A stretch of 64,000 bases of DNA from Flavobacteriaceae bacterium. Lineage in GTDB: Bacteria; Bacteroidota; Bacteroidia; Flavobacteriales; Flavobacteriaceae. Under the pieces are notes generated by a model. That model did not search any database, was not told the origin of the DNA, and saw only the letters and a program-made list of their open reading frames with translations. The position numbers and the translations under genes are program-made. The stretch is from NCBI GenBank assembly GCA_028279515.1, contig JANQNQ010000001.1, forward strand, positions 310,001 to 374,000. The letters run 5' to 3'. Shown in pieces: positions 27,275-36,302 of the stretch (the first letter of the stretch is position 1; each line of letters starts with the position of its first letter).

Positions 27275-28462
27275 CTAGCTCACCACGTTCTTTATTCTAG
27301 CGATGGCCTCTTTCAGTTCGTCTTCTGAAGCTGCATACGAGATTCTGATACAGTCTGGGTTCCCAAACGCGTCACCCGTAACGGTGGCCACATTTGCCTC
27401 TTCAAGTAAAAACATTGCAAAATCTGACGCATTATTTATGGTCGTTCCTTTCAACGTCTTTCCGAAGAAACTGGAAATGTCAGGAAATACATAAAACGCA
27501 CCATCGGGTACATTTAGTTTAAAGCCTTCGATTTCTCCTAACAATGAAAGTACCATATCGCGACGTTCTTTGAACTCGTCTACCATGTATTGTATCTTCG
27601 AAACAGGAGCATCAACAGCTGTGATAGTGGCACGTTGCGCAATACAATTGGCGCCACTGGTAATCTGTCCCTGCATTTTAGTGCATGCCTTGGCAATCCA
27701 TTCAGGAGCGCCGATATACCCAATCCTCCATCCAGTCATTGCAAAAGCCTTTGCGACGCCATTAACTGTTATCGTACGATCGTACATCGATTCGATAGCT
27801 GCAAAACTAAAATTACCTTTTCCGTAATTGATATGTTCATAGATCTCGTCAGACAAAATGTAAATGTCCGGGTATTTTTCTAGCACCTTGGCCAAAGCTC
27901 TAAACTCTTCTTCGCTATAGACCGATCCACAAGGATTGTTTGGTGAGTTGAAGAAGATCATTTTGGTCTTAGGTGTGATCGCCGCTTCGAGTTGCTCGGG
28001 TGTGATCTTGAAATCTTGGTCAATCGTGGTCGGAATCTCAACATATTTTGCTTCTGCAAGGGTGGCAATCGCCGAATAACTCACCCAATATGGAGCTGGC
28101 AAGATTACTTCGTCACCAGGATTTAGCAATGCCATGGCGACATTTGCGATAGATTGCTTTGCTCCGGTGGAAACTACAATCTGACTTGGTTTGTAGTCAA
28201 GTTGGTTGTCTCTTTTGAATTTTCTGCAGATGGCCTCTTTCAATTCGCCATACCCATCAACAGGTGTGTACGAATTGTAGTTGTCGTTGATCGCCTGAAT
28301 CGCTGCGTCTTTAATGAAATCGGGAGTGTTAAAATCAGGTTCGCCCAAGCTGAGTCCGATGATATCCTTTCCCTGTTGTCTCAATTCCCTTGCCTTTGCC
28401 GCCATTGCTAAGGTCTGTGATGTGGGAAGACTGTTGATTCGGTCTGATAAATGTGTTTTCAT
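27275..28462 (-). CDS. Class I pyridoxal-phosphate aminotransferase (aspartate type)
   Basis: Length 395 aa from ATG at 28462 (a GTG precedes it by one codon). Typical fold-type I motifs: LSLGEPDFNTPDFIKDAAI, PYWVSYSAIATLA, FFNSPNNPCGSVYSEEEF, ILSDEIYEHINY, the Lys of VNGVAKAFAMTGWRIGYIG that binds PLP, and RISYAASEDELKEAI. It most resembles the AspB/AspC-type aspartate:2-oxoglutarate aminotransferases of Bacteroidota; the exact amino acid cannot be fixed from sequence. Monocistronic, ending at a strong terminator. Confidence 0.93.
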   Translation of the reverse strand: MKTHLSDRINSLPTSQTLAMAAKARELRQQGKDIIGLSLGEPDFNTPDFIKDAAIQAINDNYNSYTPVDGYGELKEAICRKFKRDNQLDYKPSQIVVSTGAKQSIANVAMALLNPGDEVILPAPYWVSYSAIATLAEAKYVEIPTTIDQDFKITPEQLEAAITPKTKMIFFNSPNNPCGSVYSEEEFRALAKVLEKYPDIYILSDEIYEHINYGKGNFSFAAIESMYDRTITVNGVAKAFAMTGWRIGYIGAPEWIAKACTKMQGQITSGANCIAQRATITAVDAPVSKIQYMVDEFKERRDMVLSLLGEIEGFKLNVPDGAFYVFPDISSFFGKTLKGTTINNASDFAMFLLEEANVATVTGDAFGNPDCIRISYAASEDELKEAIARIKNVVS

Positions 28463-28508
28463 CACTTACTAAAATGTCCTTTGTTTAATTGGTTGATTGT
28501 TTGCCGTT

Positions 28509-29618
28509 TTAAGTGGTTACTGTGGCTGGCTTCATTCCCATTTCCTTTAAATACTTAAAGTGAGAGATGATGGCCTTCCTTGTAGTTTTAAACTCGTTAT
28601 ATGGTAAGTTGAACTCCTTTGCGGTCTCCTTAACGATCTTAGATATCTTAGTGTAGTGAATGTGACTTATGTGCGGGAAAATATGATGCTCTACTTGATG
28701 ATTTAGCCCACCCGTAAACCAGTTTACCAATCGATTCTTGGTCGAAAAATTAACCGTTGTAAAAAGCTGGTGGATCGCCCATGTATTTTTCATAGTGCCT
28801 GTTTCGTCTGGTAACGGCATCTCGGCATCTTCGACTACGTGTGCTAATTGAAACACGATGCTCAAAATAAGTCCTGCAGTATAATGCATGGCCAAAAAGC
28901 CGATCAAGACCTTCCACCAAGCAATATTTAGAATTAGCATTGGGATCACAACCCAGATCGAAAGGTAAATGATCTTTGTTACGATCAGGAGGCTCCATTG
29001 TTTAGTAGGATTCGGTAACTTTCCGTAAGATAGTTTCCGCTTTAAATAATTACGGGTCTGCTTAAAATCGGTGGTAATGGCCCAATTAAGGGTCAATAGC
29101 CCATACAGTAAAACCGAATAATAATGTTGAAACTTATGAATGTAATACCATTTTGCATGTTTAGAGAATCGAATGATCCTACCTGCATCAAGGTCTTCAT
29201 CGTGTCCATGGATGTTAGTATACGTGTGGTGTAGTACATTGTGTTGCACTTTCCAGTTGTATACATTTCCGGCAAGGATGTAGATGGTAGCACCCATGAC
29301 CTTGTTTACCCATTCTTTACTGGAGTAAGAGCCGTGGTTACCGTCGTGCATCACATTCATTCCTACGCCGGCCATACCGATGCCTATTACGATGGTTAAC
29401 AATAGTTTGAACCACTGATTGATATCTAACGTAAGAATCAAAAAGTAAGGCGTTAAGAATATGGTAAACATCACTACGGTTTTGAGGTATAGCTTCCAAT
29501 TGCCAGTGCGCTTCAGTTTGTTCTCCTTGAAGTAGGTGTTCACCCTTTTGTTGAGTGTTCTAAAAAATTTCTTTTGATCTTGACGGGAAAATTTTAGTTG
29601 GGAGGCTTTTATTTCCAT
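28509..29618 (-). CDS. Membrane fatty acid desaturase
   Basis: Length 369 aa. It has the three histidine boxes of membrane di-iron desaturases: HDGNHGSYS (box 1), HHTYTNIHGHDEDLD (box 2) and NHQVEHHIFPHISH (box 3), with hydrophobic pairs between them (TVVMFTIFLTPYFLILTLDI; LLLTIVIGIGMAGVGMNVMH; IWVVIPMLILNIAWWKVLIG). The QVEHH form of box 3 is typical of front-end/linoleoyl-type acyl desaturases, and no cytochrome b5 domain is fused. It inserts a double bond into acyl chains and probably adjusts membrane fluidity. A TATTTTTG box lies upstream. Confidence 0.93.
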   Translation of the reverse strand: MEIKASQLKFSRQDQKKFFRTLNKRVNTYFKENKLKRTGNWKLYLKTVVMFTIFLTPYFLILTLDINQWFKLLLTIVIGIGMAGVGMNVMHDGNHGSYSSKEWVNKVMGATIYILAGNVYNWKVQHNVLHHTYTNIHGHDEDLDAGRIIRFSKHAKWYYIHKFQHYYSVLLYGLLTLNWAITTDFKQTRNYLKRKLSYGKLPNPTKQWSLLIVTKIIYLSIWVVIPMLILNIAWWKVLIGFLAMHYTAGLILSIVFQLAHVVEDAEMPLPDETGTMKNTWAIHQLFTTVNFSTKNRLVNWFTGGLNHQVEHHIFPHISHIHYTKISKIVKETAKEFNLPYNEFKTTRKAIISHFKYLKEMGMKPATVTT

Positions 29619-29676
29619 TCTATATTATTTCTGTGTCGAAGTTTCTTTTTCGAAATTGCTGTTAATGAATTTTTGT

Positions 29677-29684
29677 CAAAAATA
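29677..29684 (-). promoter_or_regulatory. -7 box of the desaturase promoter
   Basis: TATTTTTG on the minus strand, 58 bp upstream of the desaturase ATG. Confidence 0.5.
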
Positions 29685-29741
29685 GCTAATTATAATTTCC
29701 TAAACGCTTGATTCTTTTGAAATATTACCCACGAATTTGGC

Positions 29742-29749
29742 TATTTTTG
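29742..29749 (+). promoter_or_regulatory. -7 box of the rsmG promoter
   Basis: TATTTTTG with a TTG at 29717-29719, 22 bp upstream of it. It ends 17 bp before the rsmG ATG and overlaps the longer frame starting with TTG at 29737. Confidence 0.6.
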
Positions 29750-29766
29750 CCCAAATCTTTGCCTGT

Positions 29767-30396
29767 ATGGACATAATCCTAAAATATTTCCCAGAACTAT
29801 CAGAAACACAAAAGGCGCAATTTGCCCAGCTAGAAACGGTCTACAAGGATTGGAACGCCAAGATCAACGTGGTTTCCCGAAAGGATATCGACGAGCTCTA
29901 TACGCGCCATGTTTTGCATTCTTTGGGAATCGCTAAGGTGCAAGCTTTTGAACCAGGAAGCCGTGTTTTGGATGTAGGTACTGGTGGAGGATTCCCCGGA
30001 ATCCCATTGGCCATTCTCTTCCCAGAGACCGAATTTTTTCTGATTGATGCCATCGGTAAAAAGATCAAAGTGGTCAACGAAGTGGCGAATGCCATTGGGT
30101 TAGAAAATGTGAGAGCTGAACATCTTAGAGCCGAAAAGGTAAAGGAGAAGTTTGATTTCATCGTAAGTCGCGCTGTTACCAACATGCCAGATTTTATGAA
30201 GTGGGTACGCAAGAAAGTATCCAAGCAGCAAAGACATGCGCTCAAAAACGGAATCCTGTATCTCAAGGGCGGTGACCTTTCAGAGGAGCTTAAGGATTTT
30301 CCGAAAGCGAGGGTATTCGATTTACCTGATTATTTTGAAGAAGAATTCTTTGAGACGAAGAAAGTGGTGCACATTCCACTTAAATACAAGCCATAA
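29767..30396 (+). CDS. rsmG: 16S rRNA (guanine-N7) methyltransferase RsmG
   Basis: Length 209 aa from ATG at 29767 (MDIILKYFPELSE); the longer TTG frame runs through the promoter. Motifs: WNAKINVVSRKDIDELYTRH with the HVLHSL segment, SAM-binding VLDVGTGGGFPGIPLAILFP, and VSRAVTNMPDF. RsmG makes m7G527 in the 530 loop of 16S rRNA, the modification whose loss gives low-level streptomycin resistance in other bacteria. Monocistronic, with a hairpin just downstream. Confidence 0.97.
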   Translation: MDIILKYFPELSETQKAQFAQLETVYKDWNAKINVVSRKDIDELYTRHVLHSLGIAKVQAFEPGSRVLDVGTGGGFPGIPLAILFPETEFFLIDAIGKKIKVVNEVANAIGLENVRAEHLRAEKVKEKFDFIVSRAVTNMPDFMKWVRKKVSKQQRHALKNGILYLKGGDLSEELKDFPKARVFDLPDYFEEEFFETKKVVHIPLKYKP

Positions 30397-30404
30397 CAAT
30401 GATA

Positions 30405-30429
30405 GAGGCGCTTGAAATTCAAGCGCCTC
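30405..30429. terminator. Hairpin after rsmG
   Basis: GAGGCGCTTGAA and TTCAAGCGCCTC form a nearly loop-less inverted repeat, between convergent genes. There is no U-tract on the plus strand, so termination is plausible but not certain. Confidence 0.6.
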
Positions 30430-30461
30430 CGTGTTATAAAGTATCAAATTAAGTTTGTTTT

Positions 30462-31046
30462 TCACCCACCACCATCACCGTAGCTACTACAGTCCGGTGT
30501 ATGACATGGTTCGCCCTCAATGGCATCTTGAATGCTTGGCCCTGTTGGCCCTGGAGCTGTAAAACAATTGTTGACATTGAAGTTGAGTTCTCTCGGAACG
30601 TTGCAGGTGTCAGTCAACCCATTGTTGTCAGCAACATGCACGATACGAAGCGAAACATCCTCGTAGTCTTCTGAAGCATTTTGAAACACCCTTACCGTCT
30701 GAGACACATACGCATTCGCCGGAAGCGTAAATATCTTCGTTTCTATAATGTCGTTATCGTCAGTCGTAAAGTAGATAACCGAAATGCTACGACTGTATGA
30801 CATGGCCGTATTGGTAGAGACATACGAATAATAGTTATTGCAGTTTCCATCGGCTTGATACTGACCATATAGAACAGGATTTAAGAAGTTTTCACTACAG
30901 TTTCTTGCAGTTGTTGAAGACCTTGACGATAGGGTAGTCGTCTCTTCTAAGGTTTTTGAAGCCAATTCCTCATCTTCAAAGGAAGAGTCTGTCGAACATG
31001 CGATAAATAAGAATACCGACATGCATAGATAAATGAAGTTTTTCAT
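30462..31046 (-). CDS. Small Cys-rich lipoprotein of unknown function
   Basis: Length 194 aa from ATG at 31046 (MKNFIYLCMSVFLFIAC); lipobox LFIAC with Cys17. A longer frame with GTG at 31088 would bury the signal peptide. The mature protein has a Ser/Thr-rich linker (LEETTTLSSRSSTTARNC), a beta-rich body with six or more cysteines, and a Gly-rich end after PCHTPDCSS. I do not recognise a family. It is convergent with rsmG and is preceded by the lipase-like T9SS cargo gene's terminator. Confidence 0.65.
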   Translation of the reverse strand: MKNFIYLCMSVFLFIACSTDSSFEDEELASKTLEETTTLSSRSSTTARNCSENFLNPVLYGQYQADGNCNNYYSYVSTNTAMSYSRSISVIYFTTDDNDIIETKIFTLPANAYVSQTVRVFQNASEDYEDVSLRIVHVADNNGLTDTCNVPRELNFNVNNCFTAPGPTGPSIQDAIEGEPCHTPDCSSYGDGGG

Positions 31047-31197
31047 AATGTGGTAAATTGTTGTTAATAGAAAACTAAAGATATCCACATACCATATGAG
31101 TTTGAAGAATTACTTTGTGAACGCTCAAATAATTTGTGAGCGTCCATTTATTTGTTAACTGTATGGTTTTCACGTAAGAGAAGAAAGTTTAAAACAT

Positions 31198-31224
31198 AAA
31201 AAAGCACCTTTTCAAAAGGTGCTT
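31198..31224 (-). terminator. Terminator of the lipase-like cargo gene
   Basis: AAGCACCTTTT and AAAAGGTGCTT form an 11-bp stem at 31202-31224; read on the minus strand it runs into a T-tract. It starts 11 bp after the stop codon at 31235. Confidence 0.88.
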
Positions 31225-31234
31225 GTGTTTAGTC

Positions 31235-33667
31235 TTATTCGATGATAATTTTTCGATTGTGTATTTTTCCTTCGGAAAGCATTTTGACCAGATACATGCC
31301 CGATGCTAGATCAACTTGCATTGTATTTCGGTTGGTAGGGCTGCCGAAGCGCTTCTGCAACAATTGTTGCCCTGAGAGATTATACAGGCTCACTTCTAAC
31401 TCACCCTGAATTCCATTGGATAAGATGACCAATTCGTTATTGTCAATCGGATTGGCCTCTATGATCAGTCCTCCTTCCAGCGCAACACCATCATTACTCA
31501 ACACCGGATTTACGATCTCGTTCCAAGCAAAAGTGGCATTGGCATCAGTGATGGTAATATGGGGTTCGTTATTGGTAGGCATGTGCCACGCATCAAAAAT
31601 GGTTTCGTTTACCATATCACCATTGTTAGGATTCGGAACAGCATACCAATCTTGTTGATTATCCAGCGCCATAGCACTGATCGTCGGAATAAAGTTGAAA
31701 AAATCGGTCTGTAAAGCGGCAAAGAAAGTGTCTATCAATGGATCGCCACCAAAGCCAGCAGCTAAAGAGCCCATATCAAAGAGTCCGCCCATAGCGGCAT
31801 CAATACCATCAGTGAAACTGGGTGCTTGCGCATCGGCACTGTCGGTAAGATCACAGAAACACAAGAAAGGTGCATCTATAAAAATATAGCTGATCTCGGC
31901 CTGTGTGTTACTTGTTGGTGTAAAGGCAACTCTTAAGGTCGCATCAGTTAGAGGTCCGATATCTGGTATGGTAGTGTTTAAAACTTGCCTACCAGGAACG
32001 ATGTCAACTCCAAGTTTATCCTGAAATGGATTTCCAACGCCACTTCCATTGATCATTGAGATCTTTCGAACGGTTTCAGGGTAGCCCGAGGTGGTTAATC
32101 CACTCATAGCACCATACATGATTCCGTTGAAGGGATGCGGTTCTGGAAGCAGTTTTGTTGGGTCAAAAGCTGCATTACTGCCGCTCGCCAAATGCGGTTC
32201 AAAATGGTCGGTCAGCATCTGTCTCGCTGCAGGAGACTTTAGCATGCCATTTACCACAGGTTGCAAGGATGTCACACTTTGATCGCCACCCAATCCGCCT
32301 AACTGAAGTCCAAATGCCAAACGATTAAAAAGATGCTGAAAACCAATAGGCACGTTGGCCCCGAGATGCGGCGTGTCGAAAGAGATCCACAATCGCGTGT
32401 CGGCATCTTGACCAAGACTCTCCATATAGTTTAAGGCATATCGAGATATGATTCCGCCCATGCTCGGGCCAATGATCACGTTTTGCTCGCTTCCTACTTT
32501 TTGTCCGTTTAATGTATTGATCAAGGTAATCAATATCATTGCGTTACGTTCAATAAAATCGGCGCCCCCATCGATCAAGGTGCTTCCGGCGGGATAGTCA
32601 TTTTCATCAATGACCATGTCGTTGTTGGTGTCGGTAAGATCATCAAGCGATAAAAGCGAATTATCACTGAGTCTCAGATACTCAGGGAAATTCAACACAA
32701 CAACATCAAAATTTTCCTCCGTCCGAATTCTGTCAGCAAGGTTTTGTGTCATACCGCCTCCGTCAACATAGGTAAACTCATCATAGACAGCAGCAATATC
32801 TCGAGTGTCAAAAGGGTCAAAACCGTCGATTACAATGATGGGTTTGTCCAACGTATTATCGGCACCTAAAAAGATCTCGTATTCGCCCATCCCGGCAAAA
32901 TCAATTGCACCTGTATAGGCAGACAGGTCGGCTACATCGGTAGAAATAATGTTCTGTTGCATTCTTCCAAATAGGTTTGCATGGTCTGCCTTTGAGTAAC
33001 TGATGTTAAGCGAGGCGCGTTGCGTAATTTCTTCACCATCTGAAAAGAGCAATTTGAAGTTGAGTTCTTTAGTTCCCGCATTGGGATACCTTACTTCAAT
33101 ATTAGTGTCAAAATGGGTTTCTCTGTATCCTTGTCCGTCACCAAAATCGCTGAGAATCTTGACAATACTGTTATTAGTGGCATTAACGAAAAAAGATTCT
33201 CTGAAATAAAAATGGGTCTTCAATCCCTTTTTGTTAATACTTAGTGGGGCGATAATGGTCTTCGTATGTTTCTCGAAAATGGGATCACTTGTATTTCGGA
33301 TAAGGTCTCCATTTTCTGCAAGGGTCACTTTTCCTTCATCGATGGCACTTTGTTCGATGATTTCAAATTCGGCATGTAAACCACCAAGAAAGATGGTTTG
33401 ACTATAGGTATTTATGCGGAAAGCATTGTGCAGTGCTTCAGAGGCGTTAAATCGTTGCTGTTGGTCGGCTCTTGATAGCTCTTTGTATGATTGAAGAAGA
33501 CTGTAAGGACCGTAGTGATCATGTGATGTTTTGAGCACAGAAAGTGGGCTCACTTCTTTTACCCAAATAGAGGTCTCAAGATCATGAGTGTCAAAAGCAT
33601 CATAGTTTATCTGACTCCATGCCATACTGAAGCATAGGAATGCAGCCAAGGCGTAAAGTTTTTTCAT
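31235..33667 (-). CDS. Secreted lipase/esterase-like alpha/beta hydrolase with T9SS sorting domain
   Basis: Length 810 aa. Signal peptide MKKLYALAAFLCFSMAWSQ. Near residues 270-450 there is an alpha/beta-hydrolase region: LDKPIIVIDGFDPFDTRDIA, FDVVVLNFPEYLRLSDNSLL, and the nucleophile elbow NVIIGPSMGGIISRYAL with Ser in G-P-S-M-G, then WISFDTPHLGANVPIGF. This resembles PGAP1/lipase-type hydrolases. The C-terminal 80 residues (IEANPIDNNELVILSNG, then LYNLSGQQLLQKRF and a basic end NRKIIIE) are a T9SS type A sorting domain. The substrate is unknown; a lipid or ester is likely. A TATATTTG box lies upstream. Confidence 0.87.
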   Translation of the reverse strand: MKKLYALAAFLCFSMAWSQINYDAFDTHDLETSIWVKEVSPLSVLKTSHDHYGPYSLLQSYKELSRADQQQRFNASEALHNAFRINTYSQTIFLGGLHAEFEIIEQSAIDEGKVTLAENGDLIRNTSDPIFEKHTKTIIAPLSINKKGLKTHFYFRESFFVNATNNSIVKILSDFGDGQGYRETHFDTNIEVRYPNAGTKELNFKLLFSDGEEITQRASLNISYSKADHANLFGRMQQNIISTDVADLSAYTGAIDFAGMGEYEIFLGADNTLDKPIIVIDGFDPFDTRDIAAVYDEFTYVDGGGMTQNLADRIRTEENFDVVVLNFPEYLRLSDNSLLSLDDLTDTNNDMVIDENDYPAGSTLIDGGADFIERNAMILITLINTLNGQKVGSEQNVIIGPSMGGIISRYALNYMESLGQDADTRLWISFDTPHLGANVPIGFQHLFNRLAFGLQLGGLGGDQSVTSLQPVVNGMLKSPAARQMLTDHFEPHLASGSNAAFDPTKLLPEPHPFNGIMYGAMSGLTTSGYPETVRKISMINGSGVGNPFQDKLGVDIVPGRQVLNTTIPDIGPLTDATLRVAFTPTSNTQAEISYIFIDAPFLCFCDLTDSADAQAPSFTDGIDAAMGGLFDMGSLAAGFGGDPLIDTFFAALQTDFFNFIPTISAMALDNQQDWYAVPNPNNGDMVNETIFDAWHMPTNNEPHITITDANATFAWNEIVNPVLSNDGVALEGGLIIEANPIDNNELVILSNGIQGELEVSLYNLSGQQLLQKRFGSPTNRNTMQVDLASGMYLVKMLSEGKIHNRKIIIE

Positions 33668-33694
33668 AAAGGGGTGTTAGGTTTTGGTTTCTCT

Positions 33695-33702
33695 CAAATA
33701 TA
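33695..33702 (-). promoter_or_regulatory. -7 box of the lipase-like gene promoter
   Basis: TATATTTG on the minus strand, 27 bp upstream of the ATG at 33667. Confidence 0.55.
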
Positions 33703-33752
33703 TGATTTTTTCACCTAACGCCCTATATGTTTGACTTTCACTAGTGTATTGC

Positions 33753-33787
33753 AAAAAAAAGGCCGCTTGTGATTCACAAGCGGCCTT
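33753..33787 (-). terminator. Terminator of pruA
   Basis: AAGGCCGCTTGTG and CACAAGCGGCCTT form a 13-bp stem with a 3-nt loop; on the minus strand it is followed by a run of eight Ts. It lies 26 bp after the pruA stop codon. Confidence 0.93.
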
Positions 33788-33812
33788 CTCTATATAAATA
33801 CTTAATAAAAGG

Positions 33813-35438
33813 TTATCCTAAAAACGGGTAACGATAGTCAACCGGAGAAACAAAGGTTTCCTTGATCAATCGAGGTGATACCCAGCGCAATAAGTTTTGC
33901 GCAGATCCTGCTTTGTCATTAGTTCCTGAAGCTCTCGCTCCTCCAAAAGGTTGTTGTCCAACGACAGCTCCTGTTGGCTTGTCATTGACATAGAAGTTAC
34001 CAGCGCAATTTTCTAGTGCTTTGGTCGCTTGATCAATGGCATAACGATCGGTTGAGAATACCGCACCGGTCAATGCATATTCAGAAGTGGTGTCAACAAG
34101 TTTTAGCGTTTCTTCCCACTTGGCATCATCGTACACATATACCGTTACTACAGGTCCGAATAGTTCGGTTTCCATAGTGGTGTATTTTGGGTCTTTTGTA
34201 AGAATGACCGTTGGGTCTACAAAATATCCTTTCGATTTGTCATAGCTTCCGCCTACAACGATTTCAGCGTTGCTGTCAGACTTAGCTTGGTCGATGTATT
34301 TGGCCAATTTATCAAAAGAACCTTCGTGGATAACGGCAGTTACAAAGTTGCCCATGTCTTCTGGTGATCCTATTTTAAATGAGTTTACATCTTCCTTCAC
34401 ATAGTTAAGCACATCATCGGCCATTGATTTTGGAAGGTATACACGAGAAGCCGCACTACACTTTTGCCCTTGGAATTCAAAAGCACCACGTGTGATTCCG
34501 GTGGCTACTTGTTTTGGATTGGCACTAGGGTGCGCCACAATGAAATCCTTACCTCCAGTTTCTCCAACGATTCTAGGGTAGGTCTTATAGCTGTGAATGT
34601 TGTTTCCGATCTTCTTCCACAACTCTTTGAATACGTATGTAGAGCCTGTGAAGTGGATTCCAGAGAAATCAGGGCTATCCAATACAGTATCAGTGATCAT
34701 TACGGGATCTCCGTAAACAACGTTGATGACACCGTCAGGCAATCCAGCCTCTTTGAAGATGTCAATGATTACTTTGGCAGAGAAAATCTGGCTGTCACTA
34801 GGTTTCCAAACCACTACATTACCCATCATGGCGGCACTCGCAGGTAAGTTTCCGGCGATGGCCGTAAAGTTAAAAGGAGTGATTGCATACACAAATCCTT
34901 CTAAAGGTCTGTACTCGACGCGGTTCCAAATACCTTCAGCAGAATCTGGTTGCTCGTCATAGATCTGTGACATGTATTCAACATTGAAACGCAAGAAGTC
35001 GATGAACTCACATGCTGCATCAATTTCAGCTTGATGGATCGTTTTAGACTGCGCGATCATTGTAGCGGCATTGATCTTGGCTCTGTAAGGGCCTGCGACC
35101 AATTCGGCAGCTCTTAAGAAGATCGCTGCACGCTGCTCCCAAGTAAGGGCAGCCCATGCCTCGCGTGCTTCCAATGAATTCGCAATGGCTTGTTCTACGT
35201 GTTTCTTTTCGGCAAGGTGATACGTTCCCACGACATGCTGGTGGTCATGCGGAGGTGACATTGTAGCCGTATTGCCCGTTCTGATCTCTTCGCTTCCGAT
35301 ATAAAGAGGCACATCGACATTTCCGTTAAAATATGCCTTGTATTGTTTTGAGACTTCTTCTCTTTCGGGTGTTCCTGGCGCGTATGATTTTACAGGCTCA
35401 TTGACTGCCGTTGGAACATGAAAAAAACCTTTTCCCAT
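33813..35438 (-). CDS. pruA: L-glutamate gamma-semialdehyde dehydrogenase (P5C dehydrogenase)
   Basis: Length 541 aa, the normal length for the single-domain RocA/PruA form. Motifs: YAITPFNFTAIAGNLPASAA (NAD+ site), VVWKPSDSQIFSAK, IHFTGSTYVFKELW, the Glu of YPRIVGETGGKDFIVAH, the catalytic Cys of FEFQGQKCSAASRVY, and FYVNDKPTGAVVGQQPFGGA. It oxidises glutamate semialdehyde, from proline, to glutamate. The proline dehydrogenase gene is not in the window. Monocistronic, with a TACCTTTG box upstream and a strong terminator downstream. Confidence 0.97.
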   Translation of the reverse strand: MGKGFFHVPTAVNEPVKSYAPGTPEREEVSKQYKAYFNGNVDVPLYIGSEEIRTGNTATMSPPHDHQHVVGTYHLAEKKHVEQAIANSLEAREAWAALTWEQRAAIFLRAAELVAGPYRAKINAATMIAQSKTIHQAEIDAACEFIDFLRFNVEYMSQIYDEQPDSAEGIWNRVEYRPLEGFVYAITPFNFTAIAGNLPASAAMMGNVVVWKPSDSQIFSAKVIIDIFKEAGLPDGVINVVYGDPVMITDTVLDSPDFSGIHFTGSTYVFKELWKKIGNNIHSYKTYPRIVGETGGKDFIVAHPSANPKQVATGITRGAFEFQGQKCSAASRVYLPKSMADDVLNYVKEDVNSFKIGSPEDMGNFVTAVIHEGSFDKLAKYIDQAKSDSNAEIVVGGSYDKSKGYFVDPTVILTKDPKYTTMETELFGPVVTVYVYDDAKWEETLKLVDTTSEYALTGAVFSTDRYAIDQATKALENCAGNFYVNDKPTGAVVGQQPFGGARASGTNDKAGSAQNLLRWVSPRLIKETFVSPVDYRYPFLG

Positions 35439-35480
35439 TATATATTTGATTTAGATTTTAGTGTTTTATTAAAGAGTTTT

Positions 35481-35488
35481 CAAAGGTA
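35481..35488 (-). promoter_or_regulatory. -7 box of the pruA promoter
   Basis: TACCTTTG on the minus strand, 42 bp upstream of the pruA ATG. Confidence 0.5.
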
Positions 35489-35588
35489 ATAAATTTAAAG
35501 CACACGTTTTTTGTGAATCCTTCAAATTTTGGGGTGCAATTATTTTAAATTTTGTAAGTTGTGATTTGTTTTTAAGACCTAACCATAC

Positions 35589-36302
35589 ATGTGTACTGTA
35601 AGCTTTATTCCGAAAGGAAATTCAGATTTTATTTTTACTTCCAACAGAGACGAGACACCGTTGCGAAAAACACTAAGTCCGCAAGTGTATGAAGTTGATG
35701 GAGTGCAGCTTTTGTTTCCGAAAGATGAAGAAGGAGGTGGAACGTGGATTGGAGTATCTGAGAATGAGCGTTTGGTATGTTTACTAAATGGGGGTTTCGA
35801 CTTACACCGAAGGACGCCGCCATATCGCTTGAGCCGCGGACAAGTGGTCAAGGATTTTTTGATGGAAACAGACGTCAAGACATTGTTTGCGTATGATCTT
35901 GAAAACATTGAGCCTTTTACGCTATTGTTGGTAGATTGGAAGTCAACGCTAGTTTTCTACGAATTGGTTTGGGACGGAAAAGACCGTCATGTGACCAAAC
36001 TGCCGATTGCACCGCGAATATGGAGCTCTTCAACCTTATATACCGATGAAATGAAAGAGCTTCGTCGGGATTGGTTCGCTACCTTTATGCAAGAGAGTAA
36101 AATCGATGATGCGTCGGTGATGGACTTCCATCTAAAGGGTGGAGTTGGTGATAAAAACATCGATACAGTTATGGACCGTGGATTCGTAAAAACGGTGAGT
36201 GTTACCCAGGTGGTCAAGAAAGTCGATCAATTGAGTATGCGTTACGACAACCTGTTAAGTGACCAAGTGCACACAACAAATTTTGAAACCTTAAAAGTTT
36301 GA
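35589..36302 (+). CDS. NRDE (TANGO2-like) family protein
   Basis: Length 237 aa. The N-terminus MCTVSFIPKG with Cys2, followed by the signature Asn-Arg-Asp-Glu at residues 19-22 (FTSNRDETPLRK) and GGGTWIGVSENERLVCLLNG, is diagnostic of the NRDE/TANGO2 family. Cys2 could become an N-terminal nucleophile after Met removal, but no enzyme activity is settled for the family. Eukaryotic TANGO2 has been linked to haem or lipid handling. The stop codon overlaps the TTG start of the next gene (TTGA), so the two are coupled. Confidence 0.9.
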   Translation: MCTVSFIPKGNSDFIFTSNRDETPLRKTLSPQVYEVDGVQLLFPKDEEGGGTWIGVSENERLVCLLNGGFDLHRRTPPYRLSRGQVVKDFLMETDVKTLFAYDLENIEPFTLLLVDWKSTLVFYELVWDGKDRHVTKLPIAPRIWSSSTLYTDEMKELRRDWFATFMQESKIDDASVMDFHLKGGVGDKNIDTVMDRGFVKTVSVTQVVKKVDQLSMRYDNLLSDQVHTTNFETLKV